This document shows, piece by piece, positions 36,962 through 45,763 of a stretch of DNA of 64,000 bases. A model generated the notes under the pieces. It was given only the letters and a program-made list of their open reading frames with translations. It ran no database searches and was not told the origin of the DNA. Origin of the DNA: Prauserella rugosa (GTDB taxonomy: Bacteria > Actinomycetota > Actinomycetes > Mycobacteriales > Pseudonocardiaceae); assembly GCF_000719975.1 (NCBI RefSeq), contig NZ_JOIJ01000016.1, positions 1-64,000 on the forward strand, in the 5' to 3' direction. The first letter of the stretch is position 1; each line of letters starts with the position of its first letter. The translations under genes and the position numbers were made by a program.

Positions 36962-38428
36962 TCAGCTCTTTCCGTGCAGCTTCGCGACGAGCTTGCCGAC
37001 GAGCGCCTCGGTCTTCTTCGACCGCGCGAACGAGGTGAGCGCGATGGGTGCGGTGAAGCGTTGCCGAGCGATCGCCTTCGGACGGGCGAACTCGCGCAAC
37101 CCCTCGGGTCCGTGGATGCGGCCGAAGCCGGACTCTCCGCTGCCGCCGAACGGCAGAGAGGCGATGCCCGCGAACGACAACGGCGCGTTGATCGCGGTCT
37201 GGCCGGTGCGCAGCCGCCGCGCGAGCTCCATGCCGCGCGACTTGGAGAACACGGTCGAGCCGAGTCCGTAGGGCGAATCGTTGGCCTTCTCGATCGCCTC
37301 GTCCATGTCGGCGACCTTCGCGATCGTCACCGTCGGGCCGAAGGTCTCCTCGCGGACGGCCGAACAGTCCTCCGGTACGTCGACCAGCACCGTGGGCCGG
37401 ACGAACCGCTCGCCGACGGCGCCGTTGCCGCCGACGAGCGCCCTGCCGCCGCGTGCGAGGGCGTCCTCGATGTGCCTGCGCACGACGTCCAGCTGCGACG
37501 GCATGGTCATCGGCCCGTAGTGCTCACCGGCCTCGATCCGCTCGGCCTTGTCCACGACCTTGGCGACGAACGCGTCGTACACGCGCTCGTGCACGTAGAC
37601 GCGTTCGACGCCGGCACACGTCTGCCCCGCGTTGGAGAACGCACCCCACACGGTGGCGTCGGCGGCCGCGTCGAGGTCGGCGTCGGCGTCCACGAGCAGC
37701 GGGTCCTTGCCGCCGGCCTCGATGACGACGGGGGTCAGCGTCTCGGCGGCCGTGGCCATCACCTTCTTGCCCGTGGCTGCCGACCCGGTGAACGCGAGCT
37801 TGTCGACGCCGGCCCTCGTCAGCGCGGCACCCGTCTCACCGAAGCCGGTCACGAGCTGCAGCACCGGGTGTTCGGGCGCCGCTTCGGCGAACGACTCGAC
37901 GAGCCACTTCCCGACGCCCGGGGTGTACTCGCTGGGCTTGAACACCACCGCATTGCCCGCCGCCAGCGCGTAGCTGATCGAACCGAGCGGCGTGTAGACC
38001 GGGTAGTTCCACGGTCCGATGACGCCGACGACGCCGAGCGGGTGGTACTCGACCGAGGCAGCCTGGTTGGACAGCAGCAGTCCGGGAGCGCGACGCTGAG
38101 GTCCGAGCACCTTGCGTGCGTGCTTGGCAGCCCACGCCAGATGCTCGATCGCGAGGACGAGTTCGAGCTGCGCGTCGCCTGCGGGCTTGCCGGTCTCGGC
38201 GGTGATCACCTCGCCGAGCTCGGACATGCGCCGGGCGAGCGCGCCGCGCCACCTGGCCAGACGTTCGGCCCGCCCCGCGAAACCGAGCGAGGCCCACCAC
38301 TGCGCGGCGGCTCGCGCCTTCGCGACGGCGGCCTCGACCTCCTCGGCGGTGTGCACCGGGTACGTCCCGACGACCGCACCGGTGGCCGGGTTGAGCGACT
38401 CGAACGTCTCGCCAGTGAGCGTGGCCAT
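36962..38428 (-). CDS. Aldehyde dehydrogenase (succinate-semialdehyde dehydrogenase-like)
   Basis: A 488-residue NAD(P)-dependent aldehyde dehydrogenase. The substrate tunnel motif is GVIGPWNYPVYTPLGSISYA, the general base Glu is in VVIEAGGKDPLLVDA and the nucleophile Cys is in AFSNAGQTCAGVERVYV. ETFGPTVTI and the C-terminal FGGSGESGFGRIHGPEG are intact. The closest look is to actinobacterial GabD2-type enzymes. The substrate is not set by context. Confidence 0.9.
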   Translation of the reverse strand: MATLTGETFESLNPATGAVVGTYPVHTAEEVEAAVAKARAAAQWWASLGFAGRAERLARWRGALARRMSELGEVITAETGKPAGDAQLELVLAIEHLAWAAKHARKVLGPQRRAPGLLLSNQAASVEYHPLGVVGVIGPWNYPVYTPLGSISYALAAGNAVVFKPSEYTPGVGKWLVESFAEAAPEHPVLQLVTGFGETGAALTRAGVDKLAFTGSAATGKKVMATAAETLTPVVIEAGGKDPLLVDADADLDAAADATVWGAFSNAGQTCAGVERVYVHERVYDAFVAKVVDKAERIEAGEHYGPMTMPSQLDVVRRHIEDALARGGRALVGGNGAVGERFVRPTVLVDVPEDCSAVREETFGPTVTIAKVADMDEAIEKANDSPYGLGSTVFSKSRGMELARRLRTGQTAINAPLSFAGIASLPFGGSGESGFGRIHGPEGLREFARPKAIARQRFTAPIALTSFARSKKTEALVGKLVAKLHGKS

Positions 38429-38486
38429 ACCGCCGAGCGTACGACGTCCGCAGCACTACTGGCAACGTGCCAATTAGGCACCCCGA

Positions 38487-38543
38487 GTGCTCCCGAGGGC
38501 CCCATAGTTGCGTTCAACGCGACTATGGGGCCCTCGGGGGCAC
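38487..38543. repeat. Compact palindromic intergenic repeat (copy C)
   Basis: A 57-bp palindrome with 28-bp arms and a single central C. The outer arm is GTGCTCCCGAGGGCCCCATA and the centre is GTTGCGTTCAACGCGAC, with two mismatches between arms. It lies between two divergent genes, 13 bp upstream of the metallo-hydrolase start, so it may influence expression rather than termination. Confidence 0.9.
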
Positions 38544-38555
38544 TACCCTGGCGGG

Positions 38556-39191
38556 ATGCGGGTCACTCACTTCGGCCATGCCTGTGTGCTTCTCGAGACC
38601 GATCGAGCGCGCATCCTCGTCGATCCCGGGGCGTTCTCGTCGGGCTTCGAGGACCTCACCGACCTCGACGCCGTGCTGATCACCCACCAGCACTTCGACC
38701 ACATCGACACCGAGAAGCTCCCCACGCTGCTCGCGGCCAACCCGAGCGCGCAGTTGATCACCGACCCCGGCTCCCTCGACACGGTCGCCAAACTCGACCT
38801 CCACTCGCGCACCGTGCAACCGGGCGACACCCTCGCGATCGCGGGCGCGTCCGTGCAGGTCGTCGGCGGTCAGCACGCCACGATCCACAAGGACATCCCG
38901 GTCATCCCGAACGTCGGTTTCCTCGTCGACGACGGCGCCTTCTACCACCCCGGCGACTCGTTCTTCGTCCCCGACCAGGACGTCGACGTCCTCGGCCTGC
39001 CCACCGGCGCACCGTGGCTGAAGGCGGGCGAGGCGGTCGACTACCTGCGCGCGGTCGCACCGCGGCTGGCGGTGCCGATCCACGAGGCCGTCCTGGCCAA
39101 CCCGGCCATGCACCACGGCCTGTTCACCAACCTCGCGCCCGACGGCACCGAGGTCAGGGTGTTGCCGCGAGACGAGCAGACGTCGGTGTGA
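38556..39191 (+). CDS. MBL-fold metallo-hydrolase (UlaG-like)
   Basis: A 211-residue metallo-beta-lactamase-fold hydrolase. The metal-binding motif HxHxDH is THQHFDHID near residues 45-53. The GHACVLLET start and FYHPGDSFF (Asp/His ligand region) place it near UlaG/RomA-type hydrolases. ATG 38556 follows GGCGGG, directly after the palindromic repeat. Its 3' end overlaps the convergent deacetylase-like gene by 38 bp. Confidence 0.85.
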   Translation: MRVTHFGHACVLLETDRARILVDPGAFSSGFEDLTDLDAVLITHQHFDHIDTEKLPTLLAANPSAQLITDPGSLDTVAKLDLHSRTVQPGDTLAIAGASVQVVGGQHATIHKDIPVIPNVGFLVDDGAFYHPGDSFFVPDQDVDVLGLPTGAPWLKAGEAVDYLRAVAPRLAVPIHEAVLANPAMHHGLFTNLAPDGTEVRVLPRDEQTSV

Positions 39192-39846
39192 ACCAGCGGT
39201 AGGTCCGCGGACGTGCGCCGCCCTCGACCGCCGCGTCGACGGCGTCCAGGACGGCCGCGCGGGCGCCGGGATCGGCCAGATCCGCCGCCTCGACGGCGAG
39301 GCGCACGGGACCGCCCCTGCGCACGGACCTCGTCGTCGACAACACGGCCGTCCGGCAACGCATCGCGGCGAGCCGCTGCCCACCGCCGAACGTCTGCACC
39401 CTGCCCCGCACCGCGACACCGGAACGCAGGTCGAGCACGGCCGCCTCCTCCGCGCACACCGCGAAGCCGTGCCTGCGCAGCGCCTCCCTGCCTTCCCGCG
39501 AGATCCGCCAGTGCGGCGGGGCGAACACGTCGGCACGCAGACCCTCGGCATCCAGCGCGGCGGTCGCCGCGATCAGCCTCAGCCCTGCCTCGTGACCGCG
39601 CAGGGACGCGAACTCGGCGCGCACCCGCCGGTCGTACCCGTGCAGCACGACGGCGTCGCCACCCGCGACCCGCGCGCGCACCCACTCGGCGACGCGGCGG
39701 GATCCGTCCGCGGCGCTCGGCGTGAACAGGATCGACAGCGGCACACCCCGCGTGTCGAGTTCCCGGGCGAGGTCCGCGCAGCGGTCGAGCGCGCGGGCGT
39801 TCGGCCCGGAGAGGGAGACCAGCAGTGAGGGTTCCACGCCTCCCAT
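39154..39846 (-). CDS. DUF2334 / polysaccharide deacetylase-like protein
   Basis: A 230-residue protein with the DUF2334 layout: SLLVSLSGPNARALDRCADL, PLSILFTPS, GGDAVVLHGYDRR and FAPPHWRISREGREALRRHG. These correspond to the deacetylase-like barrel strands. The Asp/His metal ligands are only partly matched (HGYD retained, first Asp replaced by SG), so catalysis is uncertain. It overlaps the metallo-hydrolase gene tail-to-tail. Confidence 0.65.
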   Translation of the reverse strand: MGGVEPSLLVSLSGPNARALDRCADLARELDTRGVPLSILFTPSAADGSRRVAEWVRARVAGGDAVVLHGYDRRVRAEFASLRGHEAGLRLIAATAALDAEGLRADVFAPPHWRISREGREALRRHGFAVCAEEAAVLDLRSGVAVRGRVQTFGGGQRLAAMRCRTAVLSTTRSVRRGGPVRLAVEAADLADPGARAAVLDAVDAAVEGGARPRTYRWFTPTSARLAATP

Positions 39847-39939
39847 GGGGCCAGCCGCGGATGACCGACGTCCGGCATCGAGGTGAGACGGCGGTGAAAC
39901 ACGGCCGACGAACGGCTGCCGACCGCCGTCGCAACAGGG

Positions 39940-40884
39940 TCAGGACAGCTCGGTCGCCCTGTCCTTGCGCAGTTCGGCGTCCGCGTCGGCGTCCGGCGTG
40001 TCCTCCCCGGCGAGGGCGTTGATGCGCTTCTCCTCGCGCATCGAGCGGATCGACGTCACCAGCGCGACGACGATGAACACCGCGAGACCCGCGTAGCAGA
40101 CCACGATGGCAGGCCTCGGCAGGCCGAGGTTGCTCAGCAGCATCCACGCGTTGGCCAGGATGATCATGCCGCCTGCCGCGGTGCCCAGCACCCGCGGCGG
40201 CATGTGGTGCGCCAGCCAGGCCCCGATCGGTGCGGCGATCACGCCACCGATCAACAGCCCCAGCACCACCAGCCAGTCCATGCCCTCGTGCTTGAGCGCG
40301 ATGATGAACGCGATGCACGCGGCGACCGTGACCGCGAACTCCGAGGCGCTCACCGAGCCGACCACCTTGCGCGGTTCGAGCCTGCCGGACGACAGCAGAG
40401 TCGTGGTGGCCACGGGACCCCAGCCGCCACCGCCGCTGGCGTCGACGAAGCCCGCGACCAACCCCAGCGGGGCCAGGAACTTCGCACCGGGCCGCTTCTC
40501 GGTGATCAGCTTGCCGACCTTGAGGAACGCGAACCGGATGAGCACGTACAGGCCCAGCAGGAACAGGAACGTGCTGATCCACGCGCTCGCCACGTCGGTC
40601 GACATCGCCACCAGCGCGAAGGCGCCGATGACGGCACCGATCGCGCCCGGCACGGCGAGGATGCCGACGGTGCGCCAGTCGATGTTGCGGAACTTCCAGT
40701 GCGACACCCCCGAGGCCAGCGACGTGCCGACCTGGGCGAAGTGCGCCGACGCCGACGCGATCGCGGGTGCCGTGCCCACGGCGATGAGCACGGTCGTCGA
40801 CGTCATCCCGTAGCCCATGCCGAGTGTTCCGGACACGAGCTGGGCCAGGAATCCGGCCACACCGAACAGCAGGAGCGCTTGCAT
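39940..40884 (-). CDS. TauE/SafE (TSUP) family sulfite/sulfonate exporter
   Basis: A 314-residue membrane protein with eight to nine helices. The two-fold TSUP repeats are visible: GFLAQLVSGTLGMGYGMTST near the N-terminus and GLVAGFVDASGGGGWGPVAT in the second half. Family members export sulfite or sulfoacetate or import sulfonates. The charged 45-residue C-terminus is cytoplasmic. The 201-bp leader upstream carries a perfect 8-bp hairpin (40905-40921). Confidence 0.85.
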   Translation of the reverse strand: MQALLLFGVAGFLAQLVSGTLGMGYGMTSTTVLIAVGTAPAIASASAHFAQVGTSLASGVSHWKFRNIDWRTVGILAVPGAIGAVIGAFALVAMSTDVASAWISTFLFLLGLYVLIRFAFLKVGKLITEKRPGAKFLAPLGLVAGFVDASGGGGWGPVATTTLLSSGRLEPRKVVGSVSASEFAVTVAACIAFIIALKHEGMDWLVVLGLLIGGVIAAPIGAWLAHHMPPRVLGTAAGGMIILANAWMLLSNLGLPRPAIVVCYAGLAVFIVVALVTSIRSMREEKRINALAGEDTPDADADAELRKDRATELS

Positions 40885-40904
40885 GCCGACCTCAGACGGA
40901 GTTA

Positions 40905-40921
40905 CCGGGCCGACGGCCCGG
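40905..40921. promoter_or_regulatory. Hairpin in the leader of the TSUP gene
   Basis: CCGGGCCG-A-CGGCCCGG is a perfect 8-bp inverted repeat around one base, 20 bp upstream of the TSUP start. It may be a weak terminator for purB or a leader hairpin. There is no T-tract. Confidence 0.4.
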
Positions 40922-41085
40922 GGAAGGGACAGGGACTGGCGTCAGCGGTGACGGCACAGCGACGAAGCAACCCTGAGCAGATCCACGTGCCTGCGCTGCA
41001 CCAGCGGTGCCGGCGACGCGCACGTTCGAGGGCCCATGAAGGCGATAGTTGCAGAGCGACATGATCCGGTCCACCCGGTCCCGCA

Positions 41086-42516
41086 TCACAGGATCGGCGC
41101 CGGCTCGTACGCGGCGGCCTCGGGGAACCGCTTCACCACCTCGGCGACCCTGGCAGCGACGGCCTCGACCTGTGCGCCCGCGGTCCCGGTGAACGAGAGC
41201 CGGTCGGCGATCAGCTCGTCCAGACTCCCCCGGTCGAGGGGGAGGCGTTCGTCGGCGGCGAGACGGTCGAGCAGGTCGTTCTCGGCCTGCCCCTCGCGCA
41301 GGTCCAGCGCCACGGCGACGGCGTTCTCCTTGATCGCCTCGTGCGCGGTCTCCCTGCCGACCCCGCCGCGCACCGCGGCCATCAGCACCTTGGTCGTCGC
41401 CAGGAACGGCAGGTAGCGGTTCAGCTCGCGGTCGACGACCGCGGGGAACGCGCCGAACTCGCGCAGCACCGTCAGCAGTGTTTCCAGCAGACCGTCGAGG
41501 GCGAAGAAGGCGTCCGGGAGCGCGACGCGGCGCACCACCGAGTCGGACACGTCACCCTCGTTCCACTGGTCGCCCGCGAGTTCACCGATCATCGACAGGT
41601 GCCCGCGCAGCACCACCGCGAGACCGTTGACCCGCTCGCACGAGCGCGTGTTCATCTTGTGCGGCATCGCCGACGAGCCGACCTGACCCGGCTGGAAGCC
41701 CTCCGTGACCAGCTCGTTGCCCGCCATCAGCCGGATCGTCTTGGCCAGGCTCGACGGCGACGCGGCCACCTGCACCAGCGTCGAGACGACGTCGAAGTCC
41801 AGCGAACGCGGGTACACCTGCCCGACGCTGTCGAAGACCCGCTCGAACCCGAGATGCCCGGCGACCCTGCTCTCCAGCTCGGCGAGCTTGTCGGCGCCGC
41901 CGACGAGGTCGAGCATGTCCTGCGCGGTGCCGACCGGGCCCTTGATTCCGCGCAGCGGGTAGCGCGCGACGAGCTCGTCGAGCCGTTCGAAGGCGACGAG
42001 CAGTTCGTCCGCGGCCGTCGCGAACCGCTTGCCCAGCGTGGTCGCCTGCGCGGCGACGTTGTGCGACCGGCCCGCCATGACGAGTTCGGAATGCTCGGTG
42101 GCCAACTCGGCCAGCCGGGCCAGCACCGCGACCGTGCGCGTGCGCAGCAGTTCGAGCGACCGGCGGATCTGGAGCTGTTCGACGTTCTCGGTCAGATCGC
42201 GCGAGGTCATGCCCTTGTGCACGTGCTCGTGCCCCGCGAGGGCGTTGAACTCCTCGATCCGGGCCTTCACGTCGTGCCGCGTCACCCGCTCGCGCTCGGC
42301 GATCGAGGCGAGGTCGACGTCGGGCAGCACCCGCTCGTAGTCGGCCAGTACGCCGTCGGGCACCTCGACCCCGAGTTCGGACTGGGCCTTCAGCACGGCC
42401 AGCCACAACTCGCGCTCGAGGCGCACCTTCTGCTCGGGGGACCACAGGGTCACGAGCTCCGGAGAGGCGTAACGGCCGGCGAGCACGTTCGGGATGCTGG
42501 GCTTGTCGGTCACCAC
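41086..42516 (-). CDS. purB: Adenylosuccinate lyase
   Basis: A 476-residue fumarase-superfamily lyase acting twice in purine synthesis (SAICAR cleavage, adenylosuccinate cleavage). The signature loop is QVGSSAMPHKMNTRSCERVN. GMTSRDLTENVEQLQ and VMAGRSHNVAAQATTLGKR carry the catalytic His/Thr regions. GTG 42516 is the first of two adjacent GTGs. It stands alone, about 5 kb from purS. Confidence 0.95.
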   Translation of the reverse strand: MVTDKPSIPNVLAGRYASPELVTLWSPEQKVRLERELWLAVLKAQSELGVEVPDGVLADYERVLPDVDLASIAERERVTRHDVKARIEEFNALAGHEHVHKGMTSRDLTENVEQLQIRRSLELLRTRTVAVLARLAELATEHSELVMAGRSHNVAAQATTLGKRFATAADELLVAFERLDELVARYPLRGIKGPVGTAQDMLDLVGGADKLAELESRVAGHLGFERVFDSVGQVYPRSLDFDVVSTLVQVAASPSSLAKTIRLMAGNELVTEGFQPGQVGSSAMPHKMNTRSCERVNGLAVVLRGHLSMIGELAGDQWNEGDVSDSVVRRVALPDAFFALDGLLETLLTVLREFGAFPAVVDRELNRYLPFLATTKVLMAAVRGGVGRETAHEAIKENAVAVALDLREGQAENDLLDRLAADERLPLDRGSLDELIADRLSFTGTAGAQVEAVAARVAEVVKRFPEAAAYEPAPIL

Positions 42517-42624
42517 GCCAGGCTAACGGGCGGCACAGGTCACAGCGGAGTCACGTCGGACGTCACACCAGCACTTCACGCCGGCACTTCACGCCGGCAC
42601 GCGCACCGACCGGACGTCACGTGG

Positions 42625-43320
42625 TCAGACGTCACCGATGGGGCGAATGTCGTCCATGTCGTCCATGTCGTCCATGTCGTCCATGTCGTCCATGTCGTCC
42701 TCGTCGCGTCCGTCCGGATCGCGCTGCGGGTCGAGCGGGAGCGCGGTCGCGAGGGTCTCCCTGAGCATGCGTGCCGCCACGCCGCGCGGATCCGGGTCCA
42801 CCGCGATGAGCGCGTTGACCACCGCACCGTCGACGACGGCGATCATCTGCTCGATCCGCCGCTGGTCGACCTCGAGCCCCGACTTGACGAGGATCCGCTC
42901 CAGGAGTTCACGCAGCTCGCCGGACAGGGTCCGCATCAGCGGGCGCAGATACGGCCGCCTGCCGGTGCCGACGAGCCGTTCGTAACGCAGCAGCACCGCC
43001 TCGTAGGCCGGGTCCTCCCCGAGGAGCTGGTCGAGCACCAGTTCCACCACGGTGTCCAGACCACGGTTCTCGGTCGACAACCCGGCGAGGCGAGCGCGAC
43101 CCTTCTCCAGCTCGGCGCGTCCGTGGTGCTCGGTGGCGGCGGCGACGAGTTCGTCGAGCGAGTCGAAGTAGTACGTCGTCGACGCCAGCGGCAGCCCCGC
43201 CCGTTCGGCGACGGCGCGGTGGCGCACCGCGTCGAACCCGCCTTCCGCCAACAGTTCGGCTGCCGCCGTGACCAACGCGTGGCGACGGCGTTCACCCTTC
43301 GGCGTGCTCGCGGACGTCAT
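42625..43320 (-). CDS. TetR family regulator with Asp-Asp-Met repeat tail
   Basis: A 231-residue TetR regulator. Residues 10-60 form the DNA-binding domain (RRHALVTAAAELLAEGGFDA, then HRAVAERAGLPLASTTYYFD). The C-terminus is unusual: after GRDE come five DDM units (DDMDDMDDM...) and then DDIRPIGDV, encoded by a 9-bp microsatellite. ATG 43320 is used here; GTG 43338 adds six residues. No divergent target gene is adjacent. Confidence 0.85.
   Translation of the reverse strand: MTSASTPKGERRRHALVTAAAELLAEGGFDAVRHRAVAERAGLPLASTTYYFDSLDELVAAATEHHGRAELEKGRARLAGLSTENRGLDTVVELVLDQLLGEDPAYEAVLLRYERLVGTGRRPYLRPLMRTLSGELRELLERILVKSGLEVDQRRIEQMIAVVDGAVVNALIAVDPDPRGVAARMLRETLATALPLDPQRDPDGRDEDDMDDMDDMDDMDDMDDIRPIGDV
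42648..42711. repeat. 9-bp microsatellite inside tetR
   Basis: The unit CGTCCATGT is repeated about six times without error, coding for the DDM repeats on the minus strand, and ends in a degenerate CGTCCTCGTCG. Such arrays change length by slippage; each unit adds or removes three residues without frameshift. Confidence 0.9.
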
Positions 43321-43374
43321 GCCCGAAAAGTCTGCCACTTGGACGTCGGAGCCACGCCGTCCCTCGCCGCTGCC

Positions 43375-44070
43375 TCACAGCGAAGGGGCGAGGCGGTCCA
43401 CCAGTCGGCCCACGTCGGGGCCGTCGAGCGCGGCCCTGGTCAGGGGTTCGCTCACCAGTAGCAGCGTCGATCCGCTCGACGTGGTGCGTTCGGCCGTGTC
43501 GGCGTCGGCGGAGCCGGCGGGCGCGCGGACATCGACGTCGGGCGGCGCGAGCACCGCGGTCAGGGCCGAGCCTTCGACGCGGAACGACACCGAACTCGTT
43601 CCCTCGGGACAGAACCGCCCCGGCGAGGCCTCGTCAGCGCCGACCGGGAGCTCGCCAGCGAGGGCGGTGGCGAGCTCCCGGTCGACCTCTTCGCACCCGT
43701 GGGTGCGATCCCGGCCGTCCTCGCCGCCCTGCTTCGGCTCGGCGTCCGGGAGTTCGTGTGCCTGCGGTTGACGTTCGCGGGTTTCGGCCGGTTGCTCGCC
43801 GCGGGCCTCTATCCCCCTGTCGGCTGACGACCGCGATTCGGCGACATTCTGCGAGCCGCCCGAATCGCCGTCGGACCCGCCGAGCACCGCGCCGGTGGCC
43901 AGACCGCCACCGACCAGCAGCACCACACCGGCCGCGACCCCACCCGCGGCCGCGCGCCTGCGCACCGTGATGCGGCGGGACGCCGTGGCGACGTCGGCCT
44001 CGTCGAACGAAGCGGGAGGCGGGTCGCCGGGCACGGAACGGAACAACTCCGACAGTTCCCGTTCATCCAT
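43375..44070 (-). CDS. Putative membrane-anchored anti-sigma factor
   Basis: A 231-residue single-pass protein. Residues 1-32 (MDERELSELFRSVPGDPPPA, then SFDEADVATASRR) match the short cytoplasmic head common to partners of SigE-family ECF factors. One membrane helix spans about 38-58. The external part is Gln/Glu/Asp-rich, then an ordered domain with two Cys (THGCEEVD; GRFCPEG). The ATG at 44070 overlaps the sigma gene stop by 8 bp, indicating coupling. The anti-sigma role is inferred from context. Confidence 0.6.
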   Translation of the reverse strand: MDERELSELFRSVPGDPPPASFDEADVATASRRITVRRRAAAGGVAAGVVLLVGGGLATGAVLGGSDGDSGGSQNVAESRSSADRGIEARGEQPAETRERQPQAHELPDAEPKQGGEDGRDRTHGCEEVDRELATALAGELPVGADEASPGRFCPEGTSSVSFRVEGSALTAVLAPPDVDVRAPAGSADADTAERTTSSGSTLLLVSEPLTRAALDGPDVGRLVDRLAPSL

Positions 44071-44587
44071 GCGCGTCCACCTCCGTACCGAGCGCCTTCC
44101 GCAGCGCCGCCAGCCCGCGAGCGGTCTGGCTCTTGACGTTGCCCTCGCTGCAACCGAGGACGCCGGCCACTCCGCTGACGTCCAGACCATCGAAGTACCG
44201 CAGGACGAGCACGGCGCGTTGCCTCGGCGGCACCTGCCGTAGCCCGGCCAGCAGGTCCTCCCGCGTGGCCACCCTGTCGCCGAGGGCGTCGGGCGGGCCC
44301 GACGCCGACGGTTCCGGCAGGTCCGAACCATCCTCGGTCTGCCGTTCCCTGCGCCACGGTCGACGGGACTCGTCGATCGCCGCCCGCACCAGTGTCTTGC
44401 GGACGTACGCGTCGAGGGCCTCCCTGTCACGGATCTTGCGCCAGCGCCGATGCAGCGTGACGAAAGCCGTCTGTGCCAGGTCGTCCGCCCGATGCCAGTC
44501 GCCGCAGAGCATGTACGCGGTTCTGCGCACGGAGTCTCGCTTCGCGGCGAAGTACGCCGCGAACTCCTGCTCGTCGCGGGGGTCCAC
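44063..44587 (-). CDS. ECF RNA polymerase sigma factor, SigE family (SigM-like)
   Basis: A 174-residue two-domain ECF sigma factor. Region 2 is AYFAAKRDSVRRTAYMLCGD and ADDLAQTAFVTLHRRW; region 4 is LLAGLRQVPPRQRAVLVLRYF with helix-turn-helix SGVAGVLGCSEGNVKSQTARG. The linker is Ser/Pro/Asp-rich. GTG 44587 is the start. A membrane protein of anti-sigma type overlaps its 3' end. Stimulus unknown. Confidence 0.9.
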   Translation of the reverse strand: MDPRDEQEFAAYFAAKRDSVRRTAYMLCGDWHRADDLAQTAFVTLHRRWRKIRDREALDAYVRKTLVRAAIDESRRPWRRERQTEDGSDLPEPSASGPPDALGDRVATREDLLAGLRQVPPRQRAVLVLRYFDGLDVSGVAGVLGCSEGNVKSQTARGLAALRKALGTEVDAHG

Positions 44588-44731
44588 GCGGTAGGTCTCC
44601 GGTCGGTCTCAGTTGTTCGTGCCCTGGACGGCACCGGTCGCGTCTACGGTTGCACGTCCCCCGAAGATTTTCGCCCCCGGATCGGCGAGCCCTGCTGCAG
44701 CCGCCGGTCGGGCATGTGATGTGATCGAAAC

Positions 44732-45763
44732 GTGACCTCCGGATCCCCCACCCCGATCGACTTCCGCTCCGACACGATCACCAGGCCGGACGACGCCATG
44801 CGCGTGGCGATGTCCGACGCCGAGGTCGGCGACAACGTCATCGACTCGGACCCGACGATCGTCGCACTCGAGGAGCGTGCCGCCGACCTGCTCGGCATGG
44901 AGGCGGCACTGTGGACCCCGAGCGGGGTCATGGCGAACCTCATCGCCCTGTCGCTGCACCTCTCGCGCGGCGACCGGTTCCTCGCGCCGCGTGGGGCGCA
45001 CGTGCTGACCAACGAGCTCGGCTCCGCGGCGTGGCTGGCAGGCGGCATGCCCGATCCGCTCGAGCACGACGCGGGGCCCGGCAGGCCGTCCCCGGCTGCG
45101 GTGCGCGCGGCGGTCGGACCGGCCGACGGCCCGTACTACGCACTGCGCACCACCTTGCTGTCGCTGGAGAACACGCACAACGCGGCGGGCGGGGCGATCA
45201 CTCCGCCCGACGAGCACGCCCAGCTGGTCGCCGCCGCGCGCGACCGTGGTCTGAACGTCCACCTCGACGGCGCGCGGGTGTGGAACGCCGCCGCGGAACT
45301 CGGTCTGCCGCCGGCCGCGCTGACCGTAGGCGTCGACTCGGTGTCGGCGTGCCTGTCGAAGGGCCTCGGCGCGCCCGTCGGATCGGTCGTCGCGGGTACG
45401 GCGGAGTTCGTCGAGCGGGCCAGGCGCATGCGGCAGATGCTCGGCGGCGGCGTGCGCCAGGGCGGTGTGCTCGCCGCGGCCGGACTGGTGGCGCTCGACC
45501 GCATCGACCAACTCAAGGGCGACCACGAGAACGCCCGCACGCTCGCGGCTGGACTGCGTGAACTGGGCTGGGACGTGGTCGATCCGCAGACGAACATCCT
45601 GCTCGCCTCGGTTCCGGACGTGTCGCTGACCCTCGAGCATCTGCGTGGCCTCGGCATCCGCGCGCTGCCGATGGCGGGGAAGGTGCGGTTCGTCCTGCAC
45701 CGCGAGGTGACCGCCGACGACGTCGACGAGGCGCTGCGGCGCATCCGGGAGGACCGCCGATGA
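44732..45763 (+). CDS. Low-specificity threonine aldolase family protein
   Basis: A 343-residue fold-type I PLP enzyme of the beta-eliminating lyase/threonine aldolase group. It starts IDFRSDTITRP; other motifs are VGDNVIDSDPTI, LWTPSGVMANLIAL, LHLDGARVWNAA (PLP Asp) and SVSACLSKGLGAPVGSVV (PLP Lys). It cleaves L-threonine or allo-threonine to glycine and acetaldehyde. It is coupled by an ATGA overlap to a HAD hydrolase. Confidence 0.9.
   Translation: MTSGSPTPIDFRSDTITRPDDAMRVAMSDAEVGDNVIDSDPTIVALEERAADLLGMEAALWTPSGVMANLIALSLHLSRGDRFLAPRGAHVLTNELGSAAWLAGGMPDPLEHDAGPGRPSPAAVRAAVGPADGPYYALRTTLLSLENTHNAAGGAITPPDEHAQLVAAARDRGLNVHLDGARVWNAAAELGLPPAALTVGVDSVSACLSKGLGAPVGSVVAGTAEFVERARRMRQMLGGGVRQGGVLAAAGLVALDRIDQLKGDHENARTLAAGLRELGWDVVDPQTNILLASVPDVSLTLEHLRGLGIRALPMAGKVRFVLHREVTADDVDEALRRIREDRR

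Noticed and set aside
40885..41085. Considered a SAM-type riboswitch before the TSUP gene
   Set aside because: No recognisable SAM-II or SAM-IV core could be found; only a simple hairpin is visible.
42661..42711. Considered a CRISPR-like array
   Set aside because: Units are 9 bp with no spacers; it is a coding microsatellite.
41341..43461. A 706-codon open frame on the plus strand with HVVHVVHVV repeats
   Set aside because: It is antisense to purB and a TetR gene with clear family motifs; the repeats are the complement of the DDM microsatellite.
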